Of a stretch of DNA of 11,484 bases, positions 6,001 to 11,484 are shown one piece after another; within the stretch, counting starts at the first letter, position 1; every line of letters begins with the position of its first letter. This DNA comes from an uncultured Coriobacteriales bacterium (GTDB taxonomy: Bacteria; Actinomycetota; Coriobacteriia; Coriobacteriales; Atopobiaceae). The notes under the pieces are model-generated. The model did no database searches and had not been told where the DNA came from. It worked only from the letters and a program-made list of their open reading frames with translations. Made by a program: the position numbers and the translations under genes. The stretch spans positions 1 to 11,484 of the forward strand of contig CAMZCV010000015.1 of assembly GCA_947305035.1 (NCBI GenBank). The letters are read 5' to 3'.

Positions 6001-6012
6001 CACTAATTAGTG
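6001..6012. repeat. Perfect palindrome CACTAATTAGTG
   Basis: A 12-base perfect palindrome in the divergent control region, between the leftward promoter and operator 2, touching the latter. It may be a site for a second regulator (Cro-like or host factor). Confidence 0.5.
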
Positions 6013-6028
6013 CGCGGATTTTGAGTAC
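6010..6028. promoter_or_regulatory. Operator 2: GTGCGC-N7-GAGTAC
   Basis: Same half-site spacing as operator 1, one arm exact and the other matching four of six bases. It covers the -35 region of the repressor's own promoter, so bound repressor could regulate its own gene. Its 73-base offset from operator 1 is seven helical turns, so both sites face the same side of the DNA and could be bridged. Confidence 0.6.
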
Positions 6029-6031
6029 GCT

Positions 6032-6040
6032 TGCTAAGAT
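6032..6040 (+). promoter_or_regulatory. Candidate repressor promoter (extended -10)
   Basis: TG-C-TAAGAT, an extended -10, 22 bases before the repressor start codon, with no good -35; operator 2 fills that space. Start of transcription near 6047. A weak promoter needing help from bound repressor would be in keeping with PRM-type promoters. Confidence 0.5.
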
Positions 6041-6062
6041 GTTCTAAGGGGGTGTTGCCGAT

Positions 6063-6389
6063 ATGAAACTGAAAGAAGCGCGCAATCTTACGGGAATGAA
6101 GCAAAAGGAAGTAGCTGAAAAGACAGGCATCCCACTCGGTACGCTTCGTAGATGGGAGCAAGGAGTAAATGAGCCGGATACGGATTCTCTTGTGCTCCTT
6201 GCAGACCTCTATGGAGTGAGCACGGACGTAATCCTTGGAAGCAGCTTTTCAAGTAAAAACGAGGTTCAACAGCTATCAGCTGACGAGCGCGAGCTTATCC
6301 GGCTGTTCCGCTCATGCGACCAGCGCGGACGCGAGTACATGATGCAGATGGCAGAGGTCACGGCAACCATATTTGCCGACCAGCAGTAA
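6063..6389 (+). CDS. CI-like phage repressor (XRE family)
   Basis: 108 aa, ATG at 6063 with AAGGGGG eight bases upstream. Residues about 1-62 are an XRE/HTH_3 domain: MKQKEVAEKTGIPLGTLRRWEQGVNEPD holds the HTH with recognition helix around LGTLRRWE, then LVLLADLYGVSTDVILG. Residues 72-105 (LSADERELIRLFRSCDQRGREYMMQMAEV) form the short C-terminal helical part common in phage repressors of Gram-positive hosts, probably for dimerisation. There is no LexA/S24-type peptidase domain, so induction cannot go by RecA-stimulated self-cleavage; the antirepressor in the opposing operon is the likely switch. AT-richer than its neighbours. First gene of the rightward lysogeny unit. Confidence 0.88.
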   Translation: MKLKEARNLTGMKQKEVAEKTGIPLGTLRRWEQGVNEPDTDSLVLLADLYGVSTDVILGSSFSSKNEVQQLSADERELIRLFRSCDQRGREYMMQMAEVTATIFADQQ

Positions 6390-6416
6390 CCAACCAACAC
6401 AAGAAAGGCGGCAACC

Positions 6417-6806
6417 ATGGGACTCTTCCAGCGATTGACGATGACGAGCTTCAGAACAGTTGTCGAAGCGCCTGACGGGATGAGCAAGGTCAACGTCTAT
6501 ACCTACGACGGCAGGCCGCTGAAGAAAGTACGCGTCGGCGAAAAGTTCAGAGTTACGCTGATGGTCGGCGAGCACAAGATGAAGAGCGTTTACACAGGCA
6601 CCACGGCAAATGGAAACGTGGCCATCTCATACAACGGCAAGCCGATCGGTTTCCTCAGCACGAGCAAGAACGCGAATCTGCTTGTGTCGGTGCGCGACAG
6701 GGTTGGACCTCTTAGTCTCGTGGCCGAGCGAACGGGAACAGGTAAAGGCGGATGGCCTGAGATCGTCGTGACATTCGACAGGAAGTGGATGCTGGCGAAC
6801 AAGTAG
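6417..6806 (+). CDS. Hypothetical protein between repressor and integrase
   Basis: 129 aa, ATG at 6417 with AAAGGCGG upstream. No family recognised with confidence. The protein is basic and beta-rich in appearance, with YTYDGRPLKKVRVGEKFRV, then ISYNGKPIGFLS, and a Gly-rich loop near the end (GTGKGGWPEIVVTFD). No signal peptide, membrane helix or cysteines. It is co-oriented with the repressor, 27 bases after it, so is likely expressed in the lysogen. That position often carries superinfection-immunity or host-benefit genes, but the sequence gives no direct sign of such a role. Confidence 0.8.
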   Translation: MGLFQRLTMTSFRTVVEAPDGMSKVNVYTYDGRPLKKVRVGEKFRVTLMVGEHKMKSVYTGTTANGNVAISYNGKPIGFLSTSKNANLLVSVRDRVGPLSLVAERTGTGKGGWPEIVVTFDRKWMLANK

Positions 6807-6809
6807 CCC

Positions 6810-6823
6810 TGTGTCTAGACACA
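6810..6823. repeat. Perfect palindrome TGTGTCTAGACACA
   Basis: A 14-base perfect palindrome directly after the 129-aa gene and touching the A-tract of the reverse terminator. Possible protein-binding site or transcript-end hairpin; no T-tract on the plus strand. Confidence 0.55.
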
Positions 6824-6860
6824 AAAAATCGCCCCCGCGCCGCTGCAACGGCACGAGGGC
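6823..6860 (-). terminator. Rho-independent terminator facing against the integrase gene
   Basis: Read on the minus strand: GCCCTCG-T-GCCG stem arm, 6-base loop, matching arm, then GA and six T. The imperfect pair is G-U on the minus strand and C-A on the plus strand, so it acts on the minus strand. It lies just upstream of the int ribosome site and resembles the 5505-5538 terminator in sequence. Confidence 0.75.
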
Positions 6861-6886
6861 ACGCGAGAAATGGAGGGACTAGCTCC

Positions 6887-8023
6887 ATGGCCAATCGTAG
6901 CAGAAGGAAGCGGCGCAGCGCGTGGGGCTCGCTCACGCAGGTGGACGAGTCCACGTGGAGAATCCGCTATTGGGCCACTGGTCCCGATGGCTACAGGCGC
7001 CGCTCGTGCACCGTTCGCGGCTCGCGGCTCGACGCAGAGCGCAAGCGCTCCGAGCTGATGCTGGCGCACTCGGAGGATGCGCCGTGCCCGACCGTGGGCG
7101 AGGTCTGGGAGCGGTGGGCGCTGCCTGGATACGAGCGTCGAGAGCGCGGTGGCGACATGAGCGCCTACACGCTGCGCCAGTACAAGAGCGGATGGAGCAA
7201 GCACGCATCTCCGCGCTGGGCCGACGTCCCCTGCGATCAGGTGCGCCCGCTCCATGTCCAGCAGTGGCTGGATGGTTTGACGTACAACGGTGCTCTGCAG
7301 TCGATGAACGTACTGCGCCCAACCGTCGACTACGCGGTGCGATACGGAGTCGTGGACGCCAACCCGTTCCGCGAGAAGTACCTGATGCCGTCGAAGTCGA
7401 GCAAGGCGGACATGGACAAGGGGATTTGGACGCTTGACGAGATGGGTGAGCTTTGGCGCGAAGCCGCATGGGGGCAGTGGTGGGAGGCCGCCTTCCTGCT
7501 CGCTGCGTTCGGCGGTTGCCGCGTGGGCGAGTCGCTGGGCGTCCGCTCCGATGACGTGACGCTCGCCGACGTCGGCGGCACTCCGGTCTGCATGGTGCGC
7601 ATTGACCGCCAAGTCCCAAGCGTCGGCTCCGAGGTCAAAGGCAAGCTCAAGAACGCGCAGAGCCATCGGACGATAGCGATACCCGGCAGGGCTGGGGTGC
7701 GCGTCCACGACCTCTCGGAGTCATGCGCGACGTGGCTCAGCGGTGACGGGATGGGCGGTCCGTCGAGCCAGCGCAGGCTCATGCTCGCATGGAAGGCGTC
7801 AGGTGCCGAGCACCCGTTCCGAAACCTGCGGAACAGCTTCGAGACGAACATGCGCTGGACGCTGCGCCTGCCGCCATGGGTGGTCGAGCCGCTCATCGGC
7901 CATGCGGGCAAGGGAGTCACGGGCCAGTTCTACGACCGCCCGAGCGCTGAGATGTTCGCCGAGACGATAGCCGATGCCTATCGCAACAGGCCCTACGACG
8001 ATGGCTGGCTGTGGGCCAATTGA
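6887..8023 (+). CDS. int: Tyrosine site-specific integrase
   Basis: 378 aa from ATG 6887, with GGAGGG nine bases upstream; the frame is open back to 6785 but overlaps the terminator and the previous gene. A basic N-terminus (RRKRR) and beta-rich AP2/arm-binding-like part (about 10-60) are followed by an SAM-like core-binding domain (about 65-165) and the catalytic domain (about 185-360). Visible active-site residues are R212 (GGCRVGE), K255, R315, H339 (LIGHAG) and Y349 (QFYDRP). The usual His of the HxxR motif is replaced: the sequence is R312-N-L-R315. It would recombine attP, probably the repeat-rich stretch downstream, with a host site. It ends 234 bases from the converging lysis operon. 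A reverse terminator lies in its leader, hinting at antisense control. Confidence 0.93.
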   Translation: MANRSRRKRRSAWGSLTQVDESTWRIRYWATGPDGYRRRSCTVRGSRLDAERKRSELMLAHSEDAPCPTVGEVWERWALPGYERRERGGDMSAYTLRQYKSGWSKHASPRWADVPCDQVRPLHVQQWLDGLTYNGALQSMNVLRPTVDYAVRYGVVDANPFREKYLMPSKSSKADMDKGIWTLDEMGELWREAAWGQWWEAAFLLAAFGGCRVGESLGVRSDDVTLADVGGTPVCMVRIDRQVPSVGSEVKGKLKNAQSHRTIAIPGRAGVRVHDLSESCATWLSGDGMGGPSSQRRLMLAWKASGAEHPFRNLRNSFETNMRWTLRLPPWVVEPLIGHAGKGVTGQFYDRPSAEMFAETIADAYRNRPYDDGWLWAN

Positions 8024-8040
8024 TGAGAGTTAGGTCGATT

Positions 8041-8217
8041 TGGGACGAAATACTTTTATGCAAGCCATCTACCTGCGGTTTTATGGCATGTCGTATGACC
8101 CTATATGATAAAGGCATTGTGCTCGGTTGTGCAAGTAGCGTTTTTATGTGCGGTTATTCGTGCGACATGTGCGGCAAAAGTGCCGTTGTGCGCACACTTG
8201 GGACGCGGCTGGGACGC
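8041..8217. other. Putative attP region with arm-type direct repeats
   Basis: An AT-richer stretch after int. TGGGACG occurs three times (8041, 8199, 8210), the last two 11 bases apart, on the same helix face; such short repeats next to int are typical arm-type integrase sites. TTTTATG occurs at 8054, 8079 and 8142. ATGTGCGG occurs at 8146 and 8167 (21 bases, two turns). A palindrome TGTGCGCACA (8187-8196) and a CGGCA-N4-TGCCG hairpin (8172-8185) are also present. The crossover core cannot be fixed without the host att site. Confidence 0.55.
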
Positions 8218-8252
8218 AAAAAAAGGCCCCCTCCGCCGAAGCGGAGAGGGCC
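8218..8252 (-). terminator. Strong terminator of the lysis operon
   Basis: On the minus strand: a 12-bp GC-rich stem (8252-8241 with 8236-8225), TTCG tetraloop, then seven T. It starts six bases after the zinc-ribbon gene stop and also separates the lysis operon from the converging integrase gene. Confidence 0.92.
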
Positions 8253-8257
8253 ATGTG

Positions 8258-8419
8258 TCACTCTTTGTCTTGCTTTCGCGGCCGCAGCCATACCGTCTCC
8301 TCGTGCAGGCACTCTGGACAACGTAGCGTCATGGAAGCCTTGTCCCCGAGCGCCCACTCTGAGCCCTCCACCCGCTCCATCGCGTGCCCGCACTTCGGGC
8401 AGTCCACGTCGATGCTCAC
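8258..8419 (-). CDS. Small zinc-ribbon protein at end of lysis operon
   Basis: 53 aa from a GTG at 8419 that overlaps the previous stop as GTGA, so translation is coupled. Two CxxC pairs, C7/C10 (CPKC) and C34/C37 (CPEC), with GH and LH right after them, form a likely zinc ribbon. Between them is GSEWALGDKASMTLR and after them ETVWLRPRKQ. No signal peptide. Such mini zinc ribbons often bind nucleic acid or protein; the function here is unknown. It is the last gene before the operon terminator. Confidence 0.75.
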   Translation of the reverse strand: MSIDVDCPKCGHAMERVEGSEWALGDKASMTLRCPECLHEETVWLRPRKQDKE

Positions 8420-8547
8420 AGCACCCACCACGCAATCAGCGAGACGAGCGCTCCGACCACGAGGACGAGCAGCACGCCGAACGCCGTCACGGCACCTCCG
8501 TAGGGCATTGGTGGCTCCTTGGGCAGGTCGTAGCGGTGGTAGCTCAT
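8416..8547 (-). CDS. 43-aa single-pass membrane protein downstream of endolysin
   Basis: ATG at 8547 overlaps the endolysin stop as ATGA. The protein has a short polar N-terminus (MSYHRYDLPKEPPMPYGG) and one hydrophobic helix (about 19-43) ending WWVL at the C-terminus. It could be a second holin, an antiholin, a spanin-like helper adapted to a Gram-positive envelope, or a membrane anchor; size and coupling to the endolysin suggest a part in lysis timing. No family recognised. Confidence 0.7.
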   Translation of the reverse strand: MSYHRYDLPKEPPMPYGGAVTAFGVLLVLVVGALVSLIAWWVL

Positions 8548-9275
8548 GACACCACCGTCCCCGTCGTGATCGCGATGTAGCGCGTCTTGCCGGAGTATGA
8601 CGTGTACACGCCCCAGACGTACTGGCCTCCTTGGCAGAAGCCGTAGCAGCGCACGCTTTCGCCTGGCTTGAGCGTGCCTGTGATGGTGCTGCCGCTGTCT
8701 GTCGAAGGCACGGAGCGGACGTTGCGCTCAAGCGTGGCAGTGACGGTGAAGTCAGCGCTCACGACGCCAGAAGGCTCCTGGCTCGCGCTGCCGTAGCGGT
8801 AGATGTAGGTCCAGACGTTGCGCAGGTCGCGGACCTCCACCTCGTGGCCCGTCTGGTCACCGCGATTGGGGCCCGTGATGCCGCCGTACTCGTCGCCATG
8901 GGCGTCTGCCTGCTTGCCGCCACCGAGAGCGACGCCAGTGTGACCCTTGACCCACAGCACGTCCCCACGCTTGACCTTGTTTGCGCTGTAGGCCATGCGG
9001 ACGAAGCCCTGCGCGCGCAACTGCTCGTCTTGGTTACCCGTCCACATATATGTGATGGGGCCGCTGAGACGCCCACTGAGAGCGCCGTTCACGCACTGGC
9101 GTACCATCTCGGAGCAGTCCACGTCGCTGCTGCTCACGGTGGTCTTGCTGCCATCGGAGAGCGTGACCGTCTCGATGCTGCCCGTGCCACGGTTTGGCTG
9201 TGAGTAGCCGTGACTATCGTGCCGTGCGAAGTGCTCTGCAATCTGAGCTATGCGCTCGGGTACCGATAGCGCCAT
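8544..9275 (-). CDS. Endolysin: NlpC/P60 or CHAP-like hydrolase with SH3-like C-terminus
   Basis: 243 aa, ATG at 9275 two bases after the holin stop, with GGAGG inside the end of the holin gene. The catalytic part (about 1-150) has the Cys nucleophile in DVDCSEMV (C54). It then has a WTGNQ/LRAQGF segment, KRGDVLW (102-108) and the catalytic His in KGHTGVALGGG (H112), the order seen in phage Cys/His peptidoglycan hydrolases (NlpC/P60, CHAP, amidase_5). Residues about 174-240 look like a bacterial SH3 domain (TATLERNVRSVPS, LKPGESVRCYG, VWGVYTSYSGKTRYI) for cell-wall binding. No signal peptide, so release depends on the holin. Which peptide bond it cuts cannot be told from sequence. Confidence 0.88.
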   Translation of the reverse strand: MALSVPERIAQIAEHFARHDSHGYSQPNRGTGSIETVTLSDGSKTTVSSSDVDCSEMVRQCVNGALSGRLSGPITYMWTGNQDEQLRAQGFVRMAYSANKVKRGDVLWVKGHTGVALGGGKQADAHGDEYGGITGPNRGDQTGHEVEVRDLRNVWTYIYRYGSASQEPSGVVSADFTVTATLERNVRSVPSTDSGSTITGTLKPGESVRCYGFCQGGQYVWGVYTSYSGKTRYIAITTGTVVS

Positions 9276-9277
9276 GG

Positions 9278-9469
9278 CTAGACCTCCGGCAGTCCGGTGG
9301 CGATGGACGTGAGCACGCTGATGATGCCCGAGAGCGCCGCGCCGCTCGCCACGCCGCACCAGTCAACAGCGGTCACGCCGACCGCGTTGGTGCCGATAAG
9401 TGCCACTGCAGTCTGCGCCATCGTGCGGACCGCGCGGATTCCTGCCGCGCGCCAGAACTCCTTGCTCAT
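9278..9469 (-). CDS. r1t-type phage holin
   Basis: 63 aa, ATG at 9469 with AGGAGGAAAGC, a near-perfect ribosome site. The N-terminal pattern AAGIRAVRTMAQTAVALIG, then a VDW segment, then SGAALSGIISVLTSIATGLPE is the layout of the r1t holin family. Two hydrophobic helices (about 14-31 and 40-58) are joined by a short turn with the conserved VDW. It forms membrane lesions that let the endolysin reach the wall. It lies directly before the endolysin and after a terminator-like hairpin, which may limit its expression. Confidence 0.92.
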   Translation of the reverse strand: MSKEFWRAAGIRAVRTMAQTAVALIGTNAVGVTAVDWCGVASGAALSGIISVLTSIATGLPEV

Positions 9470-9484
9470 GCTTTCCTCCTAATG

Positions 9485-9508
9485 AAAAGGCCCCCTTTCG
9501 CGGGGGCC
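9485..9508 (-). terminator. Terminator-like hairpin before holin
   Basis: On the minus strand: a perfect 7-bp stem (GGCCCCC and GGGGGCC) with loop GCGAAA, then four T and CATT, running directly into the holin ribosome site. The U-tract is short, so it is probably a partial terminator inside the late operon. Confidence 0.7.
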
Positions 9509-9535
9509 ACGGTTCCGGTTGGTTGTGATCGACGC

Positions 9536-9925
9536 CTACACCTCGCGCTCTGGCAGCTCCATCACTCGGGCAACCAAGCAGTCGATGAAGTTGTTGTCAA
9601 TGCCAAGGTCAGTGCAGAATTGCGTATACTGCTCGTGCTCGTCGTGCAGGGCGTGCTTTTCCTCGGTGCTCGCCTTGCCCAAATCGTCTAGGTAGCGATG
9701 GCACTTGTGCACGATGTCAGAGCGGGTCTGTGCCGCCTGCGCCGCGATTGAGCGGTCCTGCTTTCCCTCTATGTCGGTGAGCCGCTTGTCAACCCTGTCG
9801 CGCCACTCGGCCTCCGCCTTGCGCTTCACGTCGGTCTTGCGCTCGCTGCGGGCGATGAGCGACGTGAGGTAGGCGGTGAGCGCCGTCGATACGATGGGAG
9901 CGGCCCACTGAATCAGCCCGTCCAC
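9536..9925 (-). CDS. Membrane-anchored coiled-coil phage protein (lysis-module associated)
   Basis: 129 aa from a GTG at 9925 that overlaps the previous stop (TAGTG); GGAGG lies upstream. One hydrophobic segment (about 5-25), then a highly charged helix (30-75) likely to form a coiled coil. Then comes a C-terminal part with YLDDLGKAS, a central HDEHEQYTQF and the ending VARVMELPE. That order (short YxxxG, acidic YxxY-like helix, and closing LP) is like a family often found just before holins in phages of Gram-positive bacteria. Function not known; a helper of lysis or of the tail/holin assembly is a guess. Confidence 0.82.
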   Translation of the reverse strand: MDGLIQWAAPIVSTALTAYLTSLIARSERKTDVKRKAEAEWRDRVDKRLTDIEGKQDRSIAAQAAQTRSDIVHKCHRYLDDLGKASTEEKHALHDEHEQYTQFCTDLGIDNNFIDCLVARVMELPEREV

Positions 9926-10158
9926 TACTCGCCCTCCACCTCGGGCTGCTCCACGACGGCCTCGTGCTTGTAGCACTTGCAGTCGAGAACGAAGCCCTCG
10001 TCGGTCATCAGCATGACCGTGTGGACGGGGACGGGGGACTTGACTACCTCGGAGAGGACTTGGTACTCCTTGACCTCCGCGTCGGCGCGGGTGTCGTACA
10101 CCCACGTGTTGCCGCCGATGACGCCGTTCTGCATCTCGATGACGATGTACTTGCTCAT
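9925..10158 (-). CDS. Conserved small phage protein downstream of tail gene
   Basis: 77 aa, ATG at 10158 with AAGGAG six bases upstream. A compact fold is suggested by KYIVIEMQ, a middle helix (RADAEVKEYQVLSEVVK), HTVMLMTDEGFVLDCKCYKH and an acidic tail. I recognise this pattern (the MLMTDEG strand followed by a Lys/His turn) from small proteins that follow tail-fibre genes in many gut phages; no biochemical role is known to me. A single CKC is present. It overlaps the next gene by one base. Confidence 0.8.
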   Translation of the reverse strand: MSKYIVIEMQNGVIGGNTWVYDTRADAEVKEYQVLSEVVKSPVPVHTVMLMTDEGFVLDCKCYKHEAVVEQPEVEGE

Positions 10159-10168
10159 GTTGTGCTCC

Positions 10169-11484
10169 TTAGCTCGTGAGTGCGATTACTTCCGCCATGA
10201 CAGTGGTTGCCACGACGTTGGTGCCGGGTGTGATGCTCTCGCCGCTTGCGATGGCCGTTGTCACCTTGTACAGCGTGTGGCCCATCACGAGGTAGCTGCC
10301 CACCGCGTAGTTGGCGCTCGCCTTTCCGCGCTCCACGGGCGCGATGACCGAGAGGGACTTGTCGATGGCTCCGTCAGCCGTGTAGCCGTACACGGTGACC
10401 ATCGGCACGGGTGCGCTCTGCGGGGCCGTGGCGGTGGAGTCGAGCATGACCTCCTCGGTGCCGCCAAGCTCGGTCTTGTACGTGATGTTGAGCGGGGGGT
10501 CGATGGGCGTGGTGACGGGAGTGGCGAGCTCGTAGTAGAGCATGACTCCGGACATGGCGGTCTTGAAGGCTGCTGCGTCGGAATACGTGGTGTCGCGGAC
10601 GTACAGCGTGGTGTTGTTGCTGGAGATTGCGATGTTCTTGTCCTGCACGTTGTTCGACGGAGCCGTGTCGTACTTCGCGCACCTGATGTTTCCGGCAGCG
10701 GACGCGCTTGTCGCCCTTTGCGCACCAGCAAGTGTGCCGTAGAAATACTGCCCCGTCGCGTCCGTGTCAGTCACCCACGTCAGCGTCCCGAGGTCCACGC
10801 TGCCCACCCGCGTCACCGCCTGCGTCTCGGTCAGCTCGTCGTACACGCTGCCAGCGGACTTGAGGCCCGTGGGGAAGTACGTGCTCACGGGGATGCTGCG
10901 CTCCTGCGACCAGTGAGGCTCGTAAGTGCCGTTGCGCGACGGGTCGGAGAGGTTGATGCAGATGTCGTTCTGGTAGTCTCCTACGTAATTCAGCCAGAAC
11001 CGCATCTTGTGACAATTGCTCGGGATTTCCACCAGCCTATCCGATGCGAATTTGCTGACATATCCGATGTACCCCTCCGATGCGTCGTAGAAATACACCT
11101 TACCAGATATGTTCGTGACCGTCATGAAGTAGTACGTGGTGGACGGAAAAACGTCGATGTAGTTCTTGGAACGCAAATACTGATTCATCACGCCGCCTTC
11201 GTTTTGGCCCGTGGCGTCGATGATGTAGCCCTTCTCCCACTCCTCGTCCCACAGGTTGAACCCCGTGCTCCTGATGCCCGTGATGTTGACAGACTTGAGC
11301 GTGGGTGCGCTGTACGGGTAGTACGGCAGCGGGTACATCGCCTCGAACTCGGCCACGGTGGCAGGCTCGTTGCCTGCGCCGAACATAAGGGTGAGGTCGA
11401 AGAGCTGGGGCCAGAACGTGACGTTAATTAGCGTATCAGCGAACACCTTCATTGTGGGCTGAACAGTCTTATTCGAGTTTCCAA
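10169..11484 (-). CDS. Phage tail/receptor-binding-type structural protein (partial, 5' end outside window)
   Basis: At least 438 codons; the frame stays open through the right edge, so the Met at 11452 is probably internal. The first visible part has LFDLTLMFGAGNEPATVAEF and MYPLPYYPY, a motif very common in tail or fibre proteins of gut-bacterial phages. The centre is beta-rich with many Thr, Ser, Tyr and Asn residues, as in fibre or carbohydrate-binding domains. The C-terminus (YAVGSYLVMGHTLYKVTTAIASGESITPGTN) is a recurrent phage tail end module. No catalytic residues of a depolymerase are evident. It lies directly upstream of the lysis genes, at the end of the structural operon. Receptor binding is inferred from type and position. 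Confidence 0.85.
   Translation of the reverse strand, partial: GNSNKTVQPTMKVFADTLINVTFWPQLFDLTLMFGAGNEPATVAEFEAMYPLPYYPYSAPTLKSVNITGIRSTGFNLWDEEWEKGYIIDATGQNEGGVMNQYLRSKNYIDVFPSTTYYFMTVTNISGKVYFYDASEGYIGYVSKFASDRLVEIPSNCHKMRFWLNYVGDYQNDICINLSDPSRNGTYEPHWSQERSIPVSTYFPTGLKSAGSVYDELTETQAVTRVGSVDLGTLTWVTDTDATGQYFYGTLAGAQRATSASAAGNIRCAKYDTAPSNNVQDKNIAISSNNTTLYVRDTTYSDAAAFKTAMSGVMLYYELATPVTTPIDPPLNITYKTELGGTEEVMLDSTATAPQSAPVPMVTVYGYTADGAIDKSLSVIAPVERGKASANYAVGSYLVMGHTLYKVTTAIASGESITPGTNVVATTVMAEVIALTS

Noticed and set aside
8024..8217. tRNA gene or tRNA end as att site
   Set aside because: No T-loop or CCA-type 3' end could be recognised in the region.
9977..11431. Long plus-strand open frame of 484 codons
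   Set aside because: Lies opposite the tail protein gene, has no ribosome site and a Val/Arg/His-rich composition typical of a mirror frame.

Overview
The window is part of a temperate, siphovirus-like phage genome (or its circular/excised form). Its genes look adapted to a GC-rich Gram-positive host. Evidence for this is an r1t-type holin, a Cys/His endolysin with an SH3-like tail, strong AGGAGG-type ribosome sites with some GTG/TTG starts, a tail protein carrying a motif common in gut-bacterial phages (FGAGNEP), and high GC throughout. A Coriobacteriia/Actinomycetota host is my best guess, but it rests on general resemblance, not on a search.

Layout. Left part, all on the minus strand and read right to left (5761 to 1): the early/lytic operon. 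It runs Cro-like HTH protein, BRO-N/KilA-type antirepressor, excisionase-like HTH protein, small membrane protein, then about 600 bp without a gene. It continues with a conserved phage protein bearing a RAMP-like glycine loop, two small proteins (one with a SAP/Rho-N-like motif), an SbcC/Rad50-like ATPase and a Sak4/AAA_24-type ATPase that runs off the left edge. Middle, plus strand (6063-8023): CI-like repressor, an unknown 129-aa protein and a tyrosine integrase. The two transcription units diverge from a control region (5937-6047) with two operator-like inverted repeats. Right part, minus strand (11484 to 8218): end of a tail protein, a small conserved protein, a membrane-anchored coiled-coil protein, holin, endolysin, a 43-aa membrane protein, a 53-aa zinc-ribbon protein and a strong terminator. 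Between the integrase and that terminator lies an AT-richer stretch with TGGGACG repeats that looks like attP. An intact int-attP-lysis junction means the sequence is not in the usual integrated order.

How it works together: the repressor (6063) would hold the leftward promoter off. Loss of repression would express the Cro-like protein and antirepressor, then excision and recombination functions. Three things deserve attention. (1) The 3404-3955 gap has a degenerate GC/C lattice with a step near 5.2 bp, half a DNA helical turn, over about 550 bp. (2) A plus-strand promoter-like site and rho-independent terminator sit across the antirepressor start, the layout of P22 sar antisense RNA. (3) A related terminator faces the wrong way just upstream of the integrase start, with 16 of 18 bases shared, suggesting a paired antisense control of ant and int.
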